From Orientallactaga sibirica (lineage: Eukaryota; Chordata; Mammalia; Rodentia; Dipodidae): a stretch of 64,000 nt of DNA. The stretch covers positions 54,124,001 through 54,188,000 of the forward strand of contig JAEOAD010000004.1 in NCBI GenBank assembly GCA_036365145.1, written 5' to 3'. The notes below the pieces were generated by a model. The model searched no databases and was not told the origin of the DNA. It saw nothing but the letters and a program-made list of their open reading frames with translations. A program made the translations under genes and the position numbers. Each line of letters begins with the position of its first letter. Within the stretch, counting starts at the first letter, position 1. Below are positions 34,094-45,179 of the stretch, piece by piece.

Positions 34094-34700
34094 CCAATGA
34101 TGTGAAATACATATATAATGAAACCTAAAAACACTCAAAAAAGAAATCAAAGAGGACTTGAGAAGATAGAAAGACCTCCCATGCTCCTGGAGAAGTAGAA
34201 TTAATATTGTGAAAATGGAAATTCTACCCAAAGCAATATACAGATTTAATGCAATACCAATAAAAATTCCAGCATCATTCTTCACAGAGATAAAAAAAAA
34301 TCCCAAAATTCATATAGAATGGCAGCAGACCTCAGATATCCAAACATATCCTTAGCAAAATAAACTCCTCTGGAGGTAACAGCAGACCCAATCTAAAGAT
34401 ATATTACAAACCCATAGTAACAAAAACAACATGGTACTGGCTGGCATAAAAACAGGTATATAGACCAATGGAATGGAATTGAACACCCAGACTTTAGATC
34501 AAGTAACTACAGCTACTTGATCTTTGACAAAGGTGACAAAAAACATAGACTGGAGAAAAGACAACATCTTCAACAAATGATGCTAGGCAAATTGTATAAC
34601 CACATGTAGAAAAATGAAACTAGACCCCCTCATCTCAGCATACAAAAAATTCAACTCCAAATGGATTAAAGAAGTGGAGAAGCATAAAAGTATAAAAGTA
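34094..34700 (+). mobile_element. L1 ORF2 fragment, 3' side of nested MaLR
   Basis: It continues the L1 broken at 32251: ATACATATATAATGAAACC, GAAAATGGAAATTCTACCC, TGGTACTGGCTGGCATAAA, ATGGAATGGAATTGAACACC and TCCAAATGGATTAAAG. These are classic L1 ORF2 C-terminal-half phrases in order. The frame is broken by many changes, and no 3'UTR follows. Confidence 0.88.
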
Positions 34701-35565
34701 ATAATTAGTGGAATTATCTGTGTTCCATGGTTCATAAAATCTTGTTTATTTCCAAAATCCAAAAATTCTGAAACCTAAAAATTTTTCATCCACTTTCTTC
34801 CAATACCAACCCTATCCCAAGTTTATTGAATATAGGAATTTAAATGGAAACAATGTTAGAGTCCAACTTCTGCTTAGGTGGGGCATAATAAGACATTTTA
34901 GGCAGCACATAAATTTGTCATTGAATAAAATGGAAAATATATTATTTTCACACACACACACACAAAACACCATACACAAATTTACTTGCACCCTTGGTTG
35001 GTTCTCAGTTTCTAGTAACAAACTCATGCTACCAGGCCTCAACACCACCTCTACCTAGTCTTCTTAAGCCAAACTTTCAAAGGACACAAAAGAAAGGTGT
35101 CTAAGACTTATAATGCAAATCAGGAGCCATGGACATGGATATGCTCCTTATTGAATATGCCATGCATGGTGATGTTTGATAATTACTGATGTAAAGGATG
35201 CATAAAAGGTTGCAGCTCATTAAGGTAGAAAAAAATGAGGAAAGACATTGAAGTTCTCCTAAAGTATAGGTACATTAGGGGGGAGCATGTTACACCAAAG
35301 GCATTAACTTTTCATACAAGTAAAAGATAACCAATGAGTACAAAACACATGCTTTGAACCCTTTCCAGTTATGTTTCTTAGTAGATCCCCAATGCCAGCA
35401 TCTTTCTATCTCATGGCCTTTTCCATTTATTTGTGCCCTCTACTCTAAATGGAATCAGGCCTCCACTTCCACAAGCCCAGCTTGAATGAGTATAATCATT
35501 TTATAAAAGCCCCTTTGCTAGTCCTATGGCAGCTTGTAGCAGCATAAGTATTCCATAATCATTAA
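34701..35565. other. Unassigned spacer
   Basis: A short CA run lies at 34951-34964. Nothing else recognised. Confidence 0.55.
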
Positions 35566-35569
35566 GAAC

Positions 35570-35745
35570 ACTGTCTGGAGCCAGATGTCACGGCTTAAAT
35601 CAGAACTAGAATTTAAAGTGTGATTTTCTTTTAGACAAGTTGCTTCAGCTTTTTTATGTTCAGTTTCTTTATTGGAAGTTAGAGATGATAATAGTATCTA
35701 CCTCATGTGTATGTGTGGCACATAGTAAGTATTCTTTAATATTGG
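35570..35745 (+). mobile_element. MIR SINE
   Basis: Sense MIR phrases: CACTGTCTGGAGCCAGATG, TTAGACAAGTTGCTTC, TCAGTTTCTTTATTGG, GATGATAATAGTATCTACC and TGGCACATAGTAAGTATTC. It is an ancient tRNA-derived SINE, nearly full length. Confidence 0.85.
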
Positions 35746-36474
35746 CATGCATTATTTATCATCTTCTCCAACCTTGTGCTAAGCATATGCTACTTCTACA
35801 ACTAGTTTTATCAATCCATTTTGATCAGTCTATACACATGTATACATCAAGCAAGCATGGATTCTCTTCTTACATAAAACAAAGGCTGAATCTTTTGCTA
35901 ATATTCTGTTTTATTCCTCCTACACACAGCATATCTAACATACCTTCCCATGCCCAGATAATCAATATTTTACTCATATGTAAATAGTGGTTGGGAACTA
36001 AACCTGTAAACTGAATTTTAAGTATTCAACTCCATCTATCCCCACAGTGCTGAACAAGACTTAAAAACAAATGTGATATATTAGTGTTTATGTCATGATG
36101 TTCCATATTATCCTTTCTCTTTTATGTATTGGAGCCAAGATCCCTCTTTGATGTATCCTACATGCTATACTTCTTGCTATTGCTTTGCTGGGTTCATATT
36201 AGTCCTAGAGGAGAAATAGTGGTATAAAGGAGAGAATATTGAACAAAAAGTTTGAAAATATTTAGGGTTTACACTGAGCTATAACTATATTTGGGGTTAA
36301 ACCTGTGTATTTCAGGATACTTGAGAAGCCACTAATCTCTATATGCCCAATGCTAGAAATGTCCTTTTCCCAGCAAGGACATAACAAAATATCTCCTTCC
36401 TAAATTAACAAATGAGCCCTTAGAGAGAGAAGTGTCCCCAACTGATAAAAACTAAGCTAACTACTGATCTGTTT
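35746..36474. other. Unassigned spacer
   Basis: No recognised repeat or gene. Confidence 0.55.
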
Positions 36475-36482
36475 CTATTTGT

Positions 36483-36689
36483 TTTTTTTTTTAATTTTAT
36501 TTTATTTACTTATTTGAGCGAGAGAAGAGAGAGAGAGAATGGGAGTGCAAGGGCGCCCAGCCACTGCAAACAAACTCCAGATGCATGTAACACCTTGTGT
36601 ATCTGACTTATGTGGGTACTGGGGAATCAAACCTGTGTCCTTAGGCTTTGTAGGCAAAAGTTTTAACCACTAAGCAATCTCACCAGCCC
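36483..36689 (-). mobile_element. tRNA-derived SINE
   Basis: Antisense copy: T-run and TTTATTTACTTATTTGAG tail, GAGAGAGAGAG stretch, CCACTGCAAACAAACTCCAG core, and TTAACCACTAAGCAATCTC head ending CCAGCCC. CTATTTGT flanks it at 36475-36482 and 36689-36696, a short target duplication. Confidence 0.9.
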
Positions 36690-36714
36690 TATTTGTCCTT
36701 TTTTATCGTCACAT

Positions 36715-36830
36715 AATCTGCCTCAGATTCCTCAAGTGTCTCAATGAAAGCTTCTGTACAGATGTGCTATGAAGACCAAGTGAGGTGCTATATTGCAGTA
36801 TCTACCATGGAACACAGCAAATAAACAATT
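36715..36830 (+). mobile_element. MIR SINE 3' fragment
   Basis: TGCCTCAGATTCCTCAAGTG followed by AAGACCAAGTGAGGTGC and AACACAGCAAATAAAC fits the 3' half of MIR with high divergence. Confidence 0.45.
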
Positions 36831-38116
36831 TGGTAATTCAAATCTCAGAAGTCTCAGTTATAGTCAGAATCAGAGGAAAGATAATATAATTCATCCAGAG
36901 GATGGAAAAAATAAAGATTGTGCCAATTGCTAACTTTCTGACTTCTCTCTCACCATGGCATCTATTTCCACTTGATTTGACCCATGTCTGCTACAGAGCT
37001 AAAATTGGCACTGTTTGAAGTAACCTTCATGCACCACCTGTCTCTTCTGGCAACCCAAACTTAAAAGAGCCAAATTAGAAGTGGAGGGAAAACTAAACAA
37101 CCAGAACACACTGGCAGCCCAGAAAAAGGTTGAGTTTGGAGCTAAAAGAAAGTGAAATCTTTGTCTCTACAGAACACAATAAATTTATTTCCCAGGTAAA
37201 TTCACAGTTAATGTACTAAGAAAGATGGCATTATTAATATTTGGAAAATAATGTTATTTAACTAGGTAAATGAATCATTACCATTGAAGTAAAATGTCCA
37301 ATATTCTCATTATATTTCATTACATTAATAAAATAACTACCTAAGTAGAATAAAGTAATCTGTAATAAAGTGTCTGACTGAATAGATCAAATCTACCTTC
37401 TTAGGCTATTGAAACTATACATCAAGTATTGAAATCACAAAGTGATACTGAATGTTTTTACCTATAAAGACTATATAAGCAACATTACATGTGGCAAAGG
37501 GTACAGGTCAGGCCTTTCTCAACATTATTTTGGATCTCTCTGAGGGAAGGATAATTTTGAATCATCTACATGCTTCAGAATTGAACTATACAGCTCATCT
37601 TGTTTTTCTTGGCAATAAATTGAAAAATGTAAAGGACAAATTTTTGTCAGTATATATTTGTGAGTTTATCTTAAAAAATAAAATAACTAGGGACATTTCT
37701 TCCCAATAAAGGAATGTGAAATTCTGTGGGTCTATTCTTTCATAAAGAATAAGTAATTAGATAATACAGATAGGATTAAAACTTTATTTTCTTTCTTCCT
37801 GGACTCTTCTCTCCTTCCCAACCTCCTTCCTATTTTCCTACTTCTTTCCTTTCTTTCTTTCATTTTTTCTGTAGGCCTTCCTTCCTGTAGGCCTTCATTT
37901 CTTTCTTCTTTTCAGTATACTTGTTTTCCATCTTTTCCAGATATTAACATATAAGTATTAGTTACAGAAAGCTGTTACAGATGATACGTTTGATAAATAT
38001 TAATGATCAGTCGATTACCTTTGGCCTTCCTAAGTCTATGAAACAATCTTTCTCATAAATTAAAAAGAATGACATAGAAATTATTATAAATGCAAAATAT
38101 GTATTGCATAGTTAAC
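36831..38116. other. Unassigned spacer
   Basis: Contains a pyrimidine-rich stretch at 37785-37925. No gene or repeat recognised. Confidence 0.55.
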
Positions 38117-38900
38117 TGTTGTGCTTGAATATAAATTGTCCCTCATGGGCTCAGTTTTGAAAACTTTGTCCCCAGTTGGTGACACTGTTTGGGAAGGAGA
38201 TTGTGGAGTGATTACAAGGGGAAAGCTTGCTGGAAGAAATGGGTCACTTTAGGTGGGATTTAGTGTTTTATAGCTTGTTCTACTTTCCTATTTGGCTCTG
38301 CTTCCTGATTGCATCTACAATGTGATTATCCGCCCCCCATCATTTACTCACAAGCCCTCTCTGACATGATGATGTGTATCCCCTGTAGCTGTAACTTGAT
38401 GAAACCCTTTCCTTCCTTAAGCTGCTGCTTCTCAGTTATTTAGTCACAACAATGAGCAGAATGGTAGATACAGAGTTCTGCCACCAAGAATGAGGTCACT
38501 GCTGTGATAAACCTAATAATGTGATTCATACATAGGTCTTTGGAACTAGTTTGTGAGAGGAACATGGAAAAGTTTGGAGCTTTAGGCTAAAGAAGTTCTA
38601 CCATGCTGCAAGCTGAGCATGGTAGACATTACTGTGGAAGTGTGAAGACTGGAAAGCCCAAAGAAATTCAGACAGTGGAGAGCTAGCTTATGAGGAACTT
38701 TCATTAAGTAGAGGCCATCCAGGGTATATTTTGGCAAATAATTTGTCTACATTTTGCCTGTGTTCTGATAACTTTCATAAGGCTGAATTTGAAAATAAGT
38801 GACTAAAGTGTTTGGCAGAGGAAATTTCAAGGGAGGATAATACTGATCCTGTGCCATGGTTACTACTCACTGCTCTTATTATGATCTCCAGAAAAAAAAA

Positions 38901-38902
<2 letters not shown>

Positions 38903-38946
<44 letters not shown>
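38903..38946. repeat. (AT)n microsatellite
   Basis: 22 AT units follow an A-run within the MaLR interior. Confidence 0.97.
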
Positions 38947-38948
<2 letters not shown>

Positions 38949-39147
38949 AAAAAATCCTTAAACACTGGGAGGAAAGAATTATGAGGAAGTTTGTTTGAAG
39001 TTTTGGACAAGGAGACTGCATTAATATTTGTTAGAGATTAATGGAATTAAAGAGAACCCTACTCTCTTCATTAGGACAAAGAAAAACTGCCCTGAAGGCA
39101 AAACCTGCCCACTAAAGATTGTTCCTTTTGAGAAGGTAAATTCTTTT

Positions 39148-39276
39148 TGTTTTTAACTTTTATTTGTTTGTTTGATTGATAGGAGATAGCCAGGAGTACC
39201 TGCCTTTACGTGGGTTCTGGAGAATTGAATCCAGGGTGGCAGGCTTTGCAAACAAGAACTTTTACCCGCAGATATT
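39148..39276 (-). mobile_element. Short tRNA-derived SINE copy
   Basis: An antisense SINE head (GGGTTCTGGAGAATTGAATCC, GGCAGGCTTTGCAAACAAG) and a T-rich tail lack the middle of the element. A perfect 12-bp target duplication GTAAATTCTTTT at 39136-39147 and 39277-39288 shows that this ~130-bp form is what inserted. Confidence 0.85.
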
Positions 39277-39987
39277 GTAAATTCTTTTAAAAGGAGAAAG
39301 CCTGAAGGAAAAATAGTGCAGAAGGTATTTCTTGTTCAAAAACAAATCCCAAATAAAATGTTTTCACCAATTTTGCAAAGAAGGTATACAGATGCCACTA
39401 CATCTTTGTTCCAAGTGGGCCAGGCTCCATCAGTCTGGGAAGAAGGTGGAAACATAATCTACAAGGTAATATTTTATAGACATGAATAATATAAGATTTA
39501 GAGTGGCCTTGACATCTTTCTTCATGGTTTCTGAAAATTCCTGAGGCTTAGAAGTGTGAAGCAGGATTAGTTTCCATGCAAGGAGGCCCTAACAAGCCAT
39601 TGTGTTAAACTCTGAAAAGGAAGACTAAGTTGCAATAGAGACATCAAGAACTTAGCAATGCCAGGACCATGGAATGGACACCTGTTGTCCAACTGATTTT
39701 GGCCAGGAGGTGAAGGCCAGCCTCTGCTCATACCAGGCTTTCCCATCATGAAGCTTCTGCTTGAGTCTCTAAACCAAAATAAACACTTTCCTTCCACAAC
39801 TGGTTTTGTTTGGATGTTTTCTGCCAACAATAGAAAGCTAAGTGCTACAGTATCAGAAAAAAAAAATATTTGGGGGATGTATTCTAATTCATTTTGCCTC
39901 GCTACTTATTTTTCCATGCTACTTTCTTTCTTCACGTGCTTTTCCTATCATTATTTGACTCTCTTCAGAGGGATGGTGTTTTGGTTT

Positions 39988-39990
<3 letters not shown>

Positions 39991-40023
<33 letters not shown>
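39991..40023. repeat. (TG)n microsatellite
   Basis: About 16 TG units. A 152-residue open frame from 39748 crosses it and is not a gene. Confidence 0.96.
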
Positions 40024-40025
<2 letters not shown>

Positions 40026-42116
40026 TCATGGTTTTGTGTATGCACATATTCTCTTTTGTTTATCATTACTTACTGTGTCCCAGATTCTGTGTTTGAGTGT
40101 TGTATTTTATAAATTGATGGTAATGTTCTCAGTAGAGCTCTTTACAAGTAGAAAAGATATTCAAGGATTACTGAAAACAGAACTGGTAGATAGGAGAGCT
40201 AATTAGTTGTCTTTGCATCTATAATCTTACTTAAGTAAAAATAAAAAATAGAAGATGTGTGCATTTAAAAAGCACAGAAAAGGTAACTACCGACACTTGG
40301 TTCTCTGAGACAGATGCCAATTATCCAACTCAACTCAGATAGCTTTGAAATATTCAAAAAGGTTTTGTGCTTGGAAAGCAATGATTGCATGTCCATGCAA
40401 AACAAACTATAAAATAGTGTTTCCTACACACATTGGTAGCATTTCCCTGTAATAGACAAAACATGGTAAAGTTTGAAGTGAGACTTATAATCCTAGATTT
40501 GATCTTGTTGTTTGAAAAGAAAAAAAAAGCTAAATAAAATGAATACTCAAGTGTAGGTTCTTGTTAGTATATATAATGAGACCATAATTTTCATTTGTTA
40601 CAGAACAGACCAAAACCAATGGAAAAGGATCTCTTTGCTTCTCTCACTCATTGTGTAGCATGTAGAACAAAGCTGCTTCTGATTTCATGACATATAATTG
40701 ACATGCCAGCTACTGCGAGGTAGAGGCAGAAGGATCATGAATTTGAGCATAGATTGGGCTCCACTATCAGATCTTGTTTCAAGAGAAGGAAAAGAAAAGA
40801 AAAGCTCTAGAGTGCAGAACTGCATTGTTTTATTCTGGAACTGCTTCCCTGCATGATTTCATTTATAAGGCCACATGTACCAGTTCTGAAAAGAGTGGCT
40901 GGCATCGACATTTCTATGAGTCTTACAATTTCAGAGTACTGTGTGTCAACAGTGGCATTAACATTTTCATTAAAATAATCACAAGTTAGCCTTAGAGTTA
41001 ATGACAGTGATAATTTAGTAAAATTAATATCCTATGAATTTCATAATATTTGACTATATGAAAGAAATATATTAACTTTATCTGTGGTTCTTAATAGTGA
41101 TCATAAAAGCCTCAACTCATTTCGCCAAACAACACAAATATTTATAAGTAATTCTATGAGACTTCCAACTAGGAATATCTACTGCATATGAAAAGTTTTA
41201 TAAGATTGTATTTCAGAAGTTTTTGTTCATATCTAAATTACTTTCTGATGTCTTGAATTCAAACTGGCACATAAAAATGTGGTCACTGATATATGCAATA
41301 ATTCTCTTTCTGGAAATATATATGATGTCACTGAATGTCATATGTCAAGTAGTACTTCTTTCTAAATGTTGATAAATATGAGCAAGGTAATGAATGAACT
41401 TTAGCTCTAGGCTAGGCACAAACTGTGTGAAGCAAAAGAAAAATAAGACATTATACTGTATTGCAAGGAGACACCTATTGCATTACTTTCAAGTTTTTGT
41501 TTCCTATCTGAGAAAGTATGGCCTCAAGTGTCACTAGAGTCGTGGGAGACTGGAAACTCAACTCCATTCCACAGGATGCCTCATTGTGAGTCACCATAAT
41601 CGTTCTGACTCTATTCAGTGAAAGTTTTGGAGGCATGCAACTTGTGCCAGGCCCTGGGTGAGAGAAAGCTATTTACTTAACACAATGTAGGAAATCAAAC
41701 AGAAAGGGAGGAAATTATTGCCCTGAATGCAGTAGGTAAAACTTTGAGTATCGCCATAGCTCTCACTCAGCCTGTATTGCACAAAGCAGAGAGGTATGAG
41801 TTCTAATCTGCTGGGATCCTTATCATCTATAATATCCTGACTGTCAATTCCACAGCTGTCCTGGCAAGGAGCTATAGAATGCCTAGTTTTCACTGGCAAG
41901 CCAGTTTTGCTTCATTGTTTATATTTATGTATATAGTATATATATGCATACTACTTATTACATTCTGGCAGAAAAGCAATGTGGAAGCAATTTATGCTAT
42001 GTGTGATTCCTTATTTTAATATACTCTGATTCTGAATGGAAGATACATTGGTGGTTCACATTAGATCACATGCTATAAAGAATGCTTTACAGACAAAGAA
42101 ACAAAAATATGAATTC
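40024..42116. other. Unassigned spacer with B1-like trace
   Basis: 40702-40795 (GCCAGCTACTGCGAGGTAGAG, GAAGGATCATGAATTTGAG, then AAGAAAAGAAAAG) looks like the 3' part of a B1-related SINE on the plus strand. The rest is unrecognised AT-rich sequence. Confidence 0.5.
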
Positions 42117-42320
42117 TGAGGCTCTGGATGTAGCTCAGTGCAAGGCCCTTAGTACAATCCCTATACCACCACAAAAGCAGCTTATCATAGCCAAGTCTCT
42201 AAGAGGTTCAAGCCAAGTATATTGGCTATAATTTCTGAACTTAGGAGGCTGAGGCATGAGAATGGCCATAAGTTTGAGACAAATCTAGATGACAGAATAA
42301 GACTTGTTCTCACAATACAA
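42117..42320 (+). mobile_element. ID/B1 composite SINE (B4-like)
   Basis: An ID-like head (GGCTCTGGATGTAGCTCAGTG, AAGGCCCTTAGTACAATCCC, TACCACCACAAA) is followed by B1-like sequence (AGGAGGCTGAGGCATGAG, AGTTTGAGACAAATCTAG, ACTTGTTCTCACAATAC). Confidence 0.72.
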
Positions 42321-43160
42321 TCATAGCAATTGAATATTTTGTATCTGCTATTTAATTTAAATCCAAAGATTTTATTGTGATCAAATATAAAATAATGTTT
42401 CCATTGAATTAACTAACTTCAATTGATCATGCACTTATTTACCTTTCAATATTAAATATAGGGTTCCTATATGTTTAGAGTCTCAGGTATTCCCTTTGAA
42501 TTGTATATGATTTTTTTTTTCTTTAAGGACTGAGAGTCAAGATATTATAGAAATTTAACCCCTTTTGGTACGAAACATTTTTGATATTTTAGTTGATATG
42601 CTTAACTTATATAAATTTTATAAAATCTAGTTTATTGATAGGTATTTAATCTGAACATATACTTTATTTAAATAAAAACAAGAGTGGATATATTACACAA
42701 GTAGTTAGTAGAGAAAACACTGTCATGTCTCATCTGCTGGCATCTTATGGGGAATTGAGATAAATTATTTGCCTTAGAAAAGCAGCCACTGGCCAATTCC
42801 ATATGATTAAAAAAATGTTCTCACAAAGTAGCAATATCTCTTTAACCCTTTTTGGTATATAATAAGAATACATTCACCCCATCATATCTGAAGCCTTTTA
42901 TCTAAAAGTGGGAAGCCAAAGTTGACAAAAACAGTAAATGTCATGCCCTAAATGTACTCATAACCAAGGCTAATTGCATCACTTTCATCAAGATTATAAT
43001 TTGCTTACAAAGATTTACTATTACAAGAAATGTTTCTGTCTCCTTTAAAATGGCACTTCAGTATATTTAAAGTAGACTGCCAAGAAAGCTCAAACCTAAT
43101 TTGAGCCACTAAATTTTTTAGGAAAAATATGAAATAGTTAGAAACTTGATGGCAATGTTT
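42321..43160. other. Unassigned AT-rich spacer
   Basis: No gene or repeat recognised; ends at a long A-run (43166-43189). Confidence 0.55.
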
Positions 43161-43196
43161 TAATTAAAAAAAAAAAAAAAAAAAAAAAACAGAAGT

Positions 43197-43450
43197 TGGA
43201 CTGAAGAGATGGCTTAGCAGTTAAAGCGCCTGCCTGCTAAGCCTAAGAACCCAGTTCCAATCTCCAGGTCCCACGTTTAGCCAGATGCAAAGTGACGCAA
43301 GGGCACAATGCCTCACTTGACCACAAGGGGGCGCACACATCTGGATTTCGTTTGCAGCAGCTGAGAGACTGCTGGTGCACCCATCTCTATTTGTCTCCCT
43401 CTCCCTCTCTGGCTCTCCCCAAAAATAAATAAAATAATAAAAAAATTAAA
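43197..43450 (+). mobile_element. tRNA-derived SINE, long form
   Basis: GGACTGAAGAGATGGCTTAGC head and the long-form centre GACGCAAGGGCACAATGCC, followed by a near-consensus CTCF core, then a CT-rich stretch and AAATAAATAAAATAATAA. AAAAAACAGAAGT flanks it (ending 43196, and again 43452-43464). Confidence 0.93.
43321..43334 (+). promoter_or_regulatory. CTCF-like core motif within SINE
   Basis: CCACAAGGGGGCGC matches the CTCF core CCASYAGRKGGCRS at 13 of 14 positions (A for Y at position 5) and keeps a CpG. It lies in the long-form SINE body, in the same place as the motif at 14758-14771. Rodent B2-type SINEs are known to spread CTCF sites; whether this family does is inference. Confidence 0.5.
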
Positions 43451-43667
43451 AAAAAAACAGAAGTAATCATTTGGATCATACATCATACACATTTCTTAGG
43501 AAATGATAGACTACAAAAATGAAGAAAAGTTTTGTTTTTTTCTAATTGAAAACATAGGTAATATTCATAGAAGAGTGGGGAGACAGAGCCCTCATGCAGA
43601 TTGTGATTAAAGTTTTAAAAAAAGAAACAGATTTTCAAAAGTCTATTTGCATTTGTAAATATCTAAT

Positions 43668-43668
<1 letters not shown>
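43451..43668. other. Unassigned spacer
   Basis: Short AT-rich interval; nothing recognised. Confidence 0.5.

Positions 43669-43742
<74 letters not shown>
43669..43742. repeat. (AC)n(AG)n microsatellite
   Basis: About 18 AC units pass directly into about 19 AG units. Confidence 0.97.
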
Positions 43743-43745
<3 letters not shown>

Positions 43746-43756
43746 TATGAATATGT

Positions 43757-44100
43757 ATATATGTATTTCATTTTTCTTACTTTTTTCCCAAACACCCATA
43801 GAAATTTAAGATAATTCATCTAGGCTTGTCCAACCTTTTAAAAATTATTTTGTTAAATTTTATTTATTTATGAGAGAGAAATAAAAAGACAGACATATAG
43901 ACAGAATGTGTGCCTGAGCCTCTAGCGACTATAGACAAACCTGACACTTATACCTCCTTGTGCATCCGGCTTTACATTGGTAGTAGGAAACTGAACCTGG
44001 GTCCTTGGGCTTTGTAGGAAAGTGACTTAACCAGTAAGCCATCTCTCTAGCCCTTGTCAAACTTCAATATTATAATACCATTTTGTTGTCTATAAAATTT
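43757..44100 (+). repeat. Local tandem duplication, copy A (split by SINE)
   Basis: 43757-43837 plus 44054-44100 match 44325-44440: TATGTATTTCATTTTTCTTAC, CCAAACACCCATAGAAATTT, TCTAGGCTTGTCC, then CTTCAATATTATAATACC. The antisense SINE at 43838-44052 lies inside this copy only. Confidence 0.8.
43838..44052 (-). mobile_element. tRNA-derived SINE
   Basis: Antisense copy from TTATTTATTTATGAGAGAG to AACCAGTAAGCCATCTCTC and TAGCC. CTTGTCCAACCTT (43825-43837) and CTTGTCAAACTT (44053-44064) form the target duplication. Confidence 0.92.
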
Positions 44101-44116
44101 CTATAAAATATATATG

Positions 44117-44318
44117 GGGGCTAGAGAAGTGGCTTAGTGGTTAAGGAGCTTGCCTGTGAAGCCAAAGGATCCCGGTTCGATTCTCCAGGACCCACGTAAG
44201 GGGCACATGCATCTGGAGTTCGTTTGCAGTGGCTGGAGGCCCTGGCATGCCCATTCTTTCTCTGTCTGCCTGTCTTCTATTTATCTCTCTCTGCTTGCAA
44301 ATAAATTATTTTAAAAGT
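44117..44318 (+). mobile_element. tRNA-derived SINE with intact A and B boxes
   Basis: TGGCTTAGTGG fits the pol III A box and GGTTCGATTCT the B box, at the expected spacing. The TGCACAAGG part of the core is deleted. It ends TGCTTGCAAATAAATTATT. Confidence 0.92.
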
Positions 44319-44324
44319 GTGTAT

Positions 44325-44440
44325 ATGTATATATTTTATTTTCTTACTTTTGTTCCCAAACACCATAGAAATTTTAGAATAACTCTTCTAGTCTTGTTTA
44401 AACTTTTAATATTGTGGCACAGTTTTATTATCACAAAGTT
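44325..44440 (+). repeat. Local tandem duplication, copy B
   Basis: TATATTTTATTTTCTTACTTT, CCCAAACACCATAGAAATTTT and TCTAGTCTTGTTTAAACTTT match copy A with modest divergence. The copies are separated by the SINE at 44117. Confidence 0.8.
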
Positions 44441-44477
44441 TACACTAGAGAACTCTAATATTGAATTATAAACAGTA

Positions 44478-44508
<31 letters not shown>
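44478..44508. repeat. (TG)n microsatellite
   Basis: About 14 TG units just after copy B of the duplication. Confidence 0.95.
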
Positions 44509-44509
<1 letters not shown>

Positions 44510-45179
44510 CTCACACATACATAATAATACTTTTCAATAGTTTATCATTTTGTCTTGGGCCATATTCATAACTATCTTTGTTTGAATGCTGCCCATGGTT
44601 GAACATGCCTGGCACAGGCCACTATTAGCCTATATTGAAACTTTGTTGGATATCAAAAGGAAGAGATAGCTGTCTGTCCCTTTGACATTTGCTCCCAATC
44701 TGAGTTAGCAGAGTTCTACCCAGAAATGAGTCCTCATTTGGGACCCTAGCTGACACCTTAAGTCTAGTATCTGATCTACATGAGGGCTCTTAGTTTACCC
44801 TTCCTCTATTATCATTATCTTTGTTCTCAATTGCAATACAATACAAAACAAAAATCCCCTCTCATTAGCATTAATAATCTGTTCTTTTATAAGAGACACT
44901 TCTTGGCCAAAGGACTCTTTCATTTTTAGCTTTAAAACATTGCAGCCAAGATTCCAGTTCTTTAGACATCCTTGTTTCTCCTTTATCCAGAAACAGTAAC
45001 CCTAACCCCATAAAAGTAAACTCCACAAGAGATGACTTTGCAAAATATAGAAATATGAAGAGAAGAAGAAAGCAAAAATCATCAGTGAGACCAAGAGGCT
45101 GAGGCTTTGAAGTGTTTCAGTTTAAATTCAATCCCATGAGAGGACTTATGAAATATTTATACTTTAATGTCTCCCAAGT
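44510..45179. other. Unassigned spacer
   Basis: No gene or repeat recognised. Confidence 0.5.

Larger units (their letters stand above)
38117..39849 (+). mobile_element. Rearranged MaLR element with unlike LTRs
   Basis: The 5' LTR (38117-38472) starts TGTTGTGCTTGAATATAAATT and ends GGTAGATACA. An interior resembling 32601-33745 follows (GAGGAACATGGAAAAGTTTGG, GTGTGAAGCAGGATTAG). The right end (about 39680-39849) is a partial LTR with CTGATTTTGGCCAGGAGGTG, AACCAAAATAAACAC and TAAGTGCTACA. That fragment resembles the 9.7/32 kb LTR type rather than the 5' LTR. An (AT)n tract and a SINE interrupt the interior. Confidence 0.72.

Noticed and set aside
39748..40206. 152-residue open frame on the plus strand
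   Set aside because: It crosses a MaLR LTR end and a (TG)n microsatellite; not a plausible gene.
44117..44318. tRNA gene-like A and B boxes
   Set aside because: They belong to a tRNA-derived SINE; no cloverleaf with acceptor and anticodon stems is evident and the sequence continues into the SINE body and A-rich tail.
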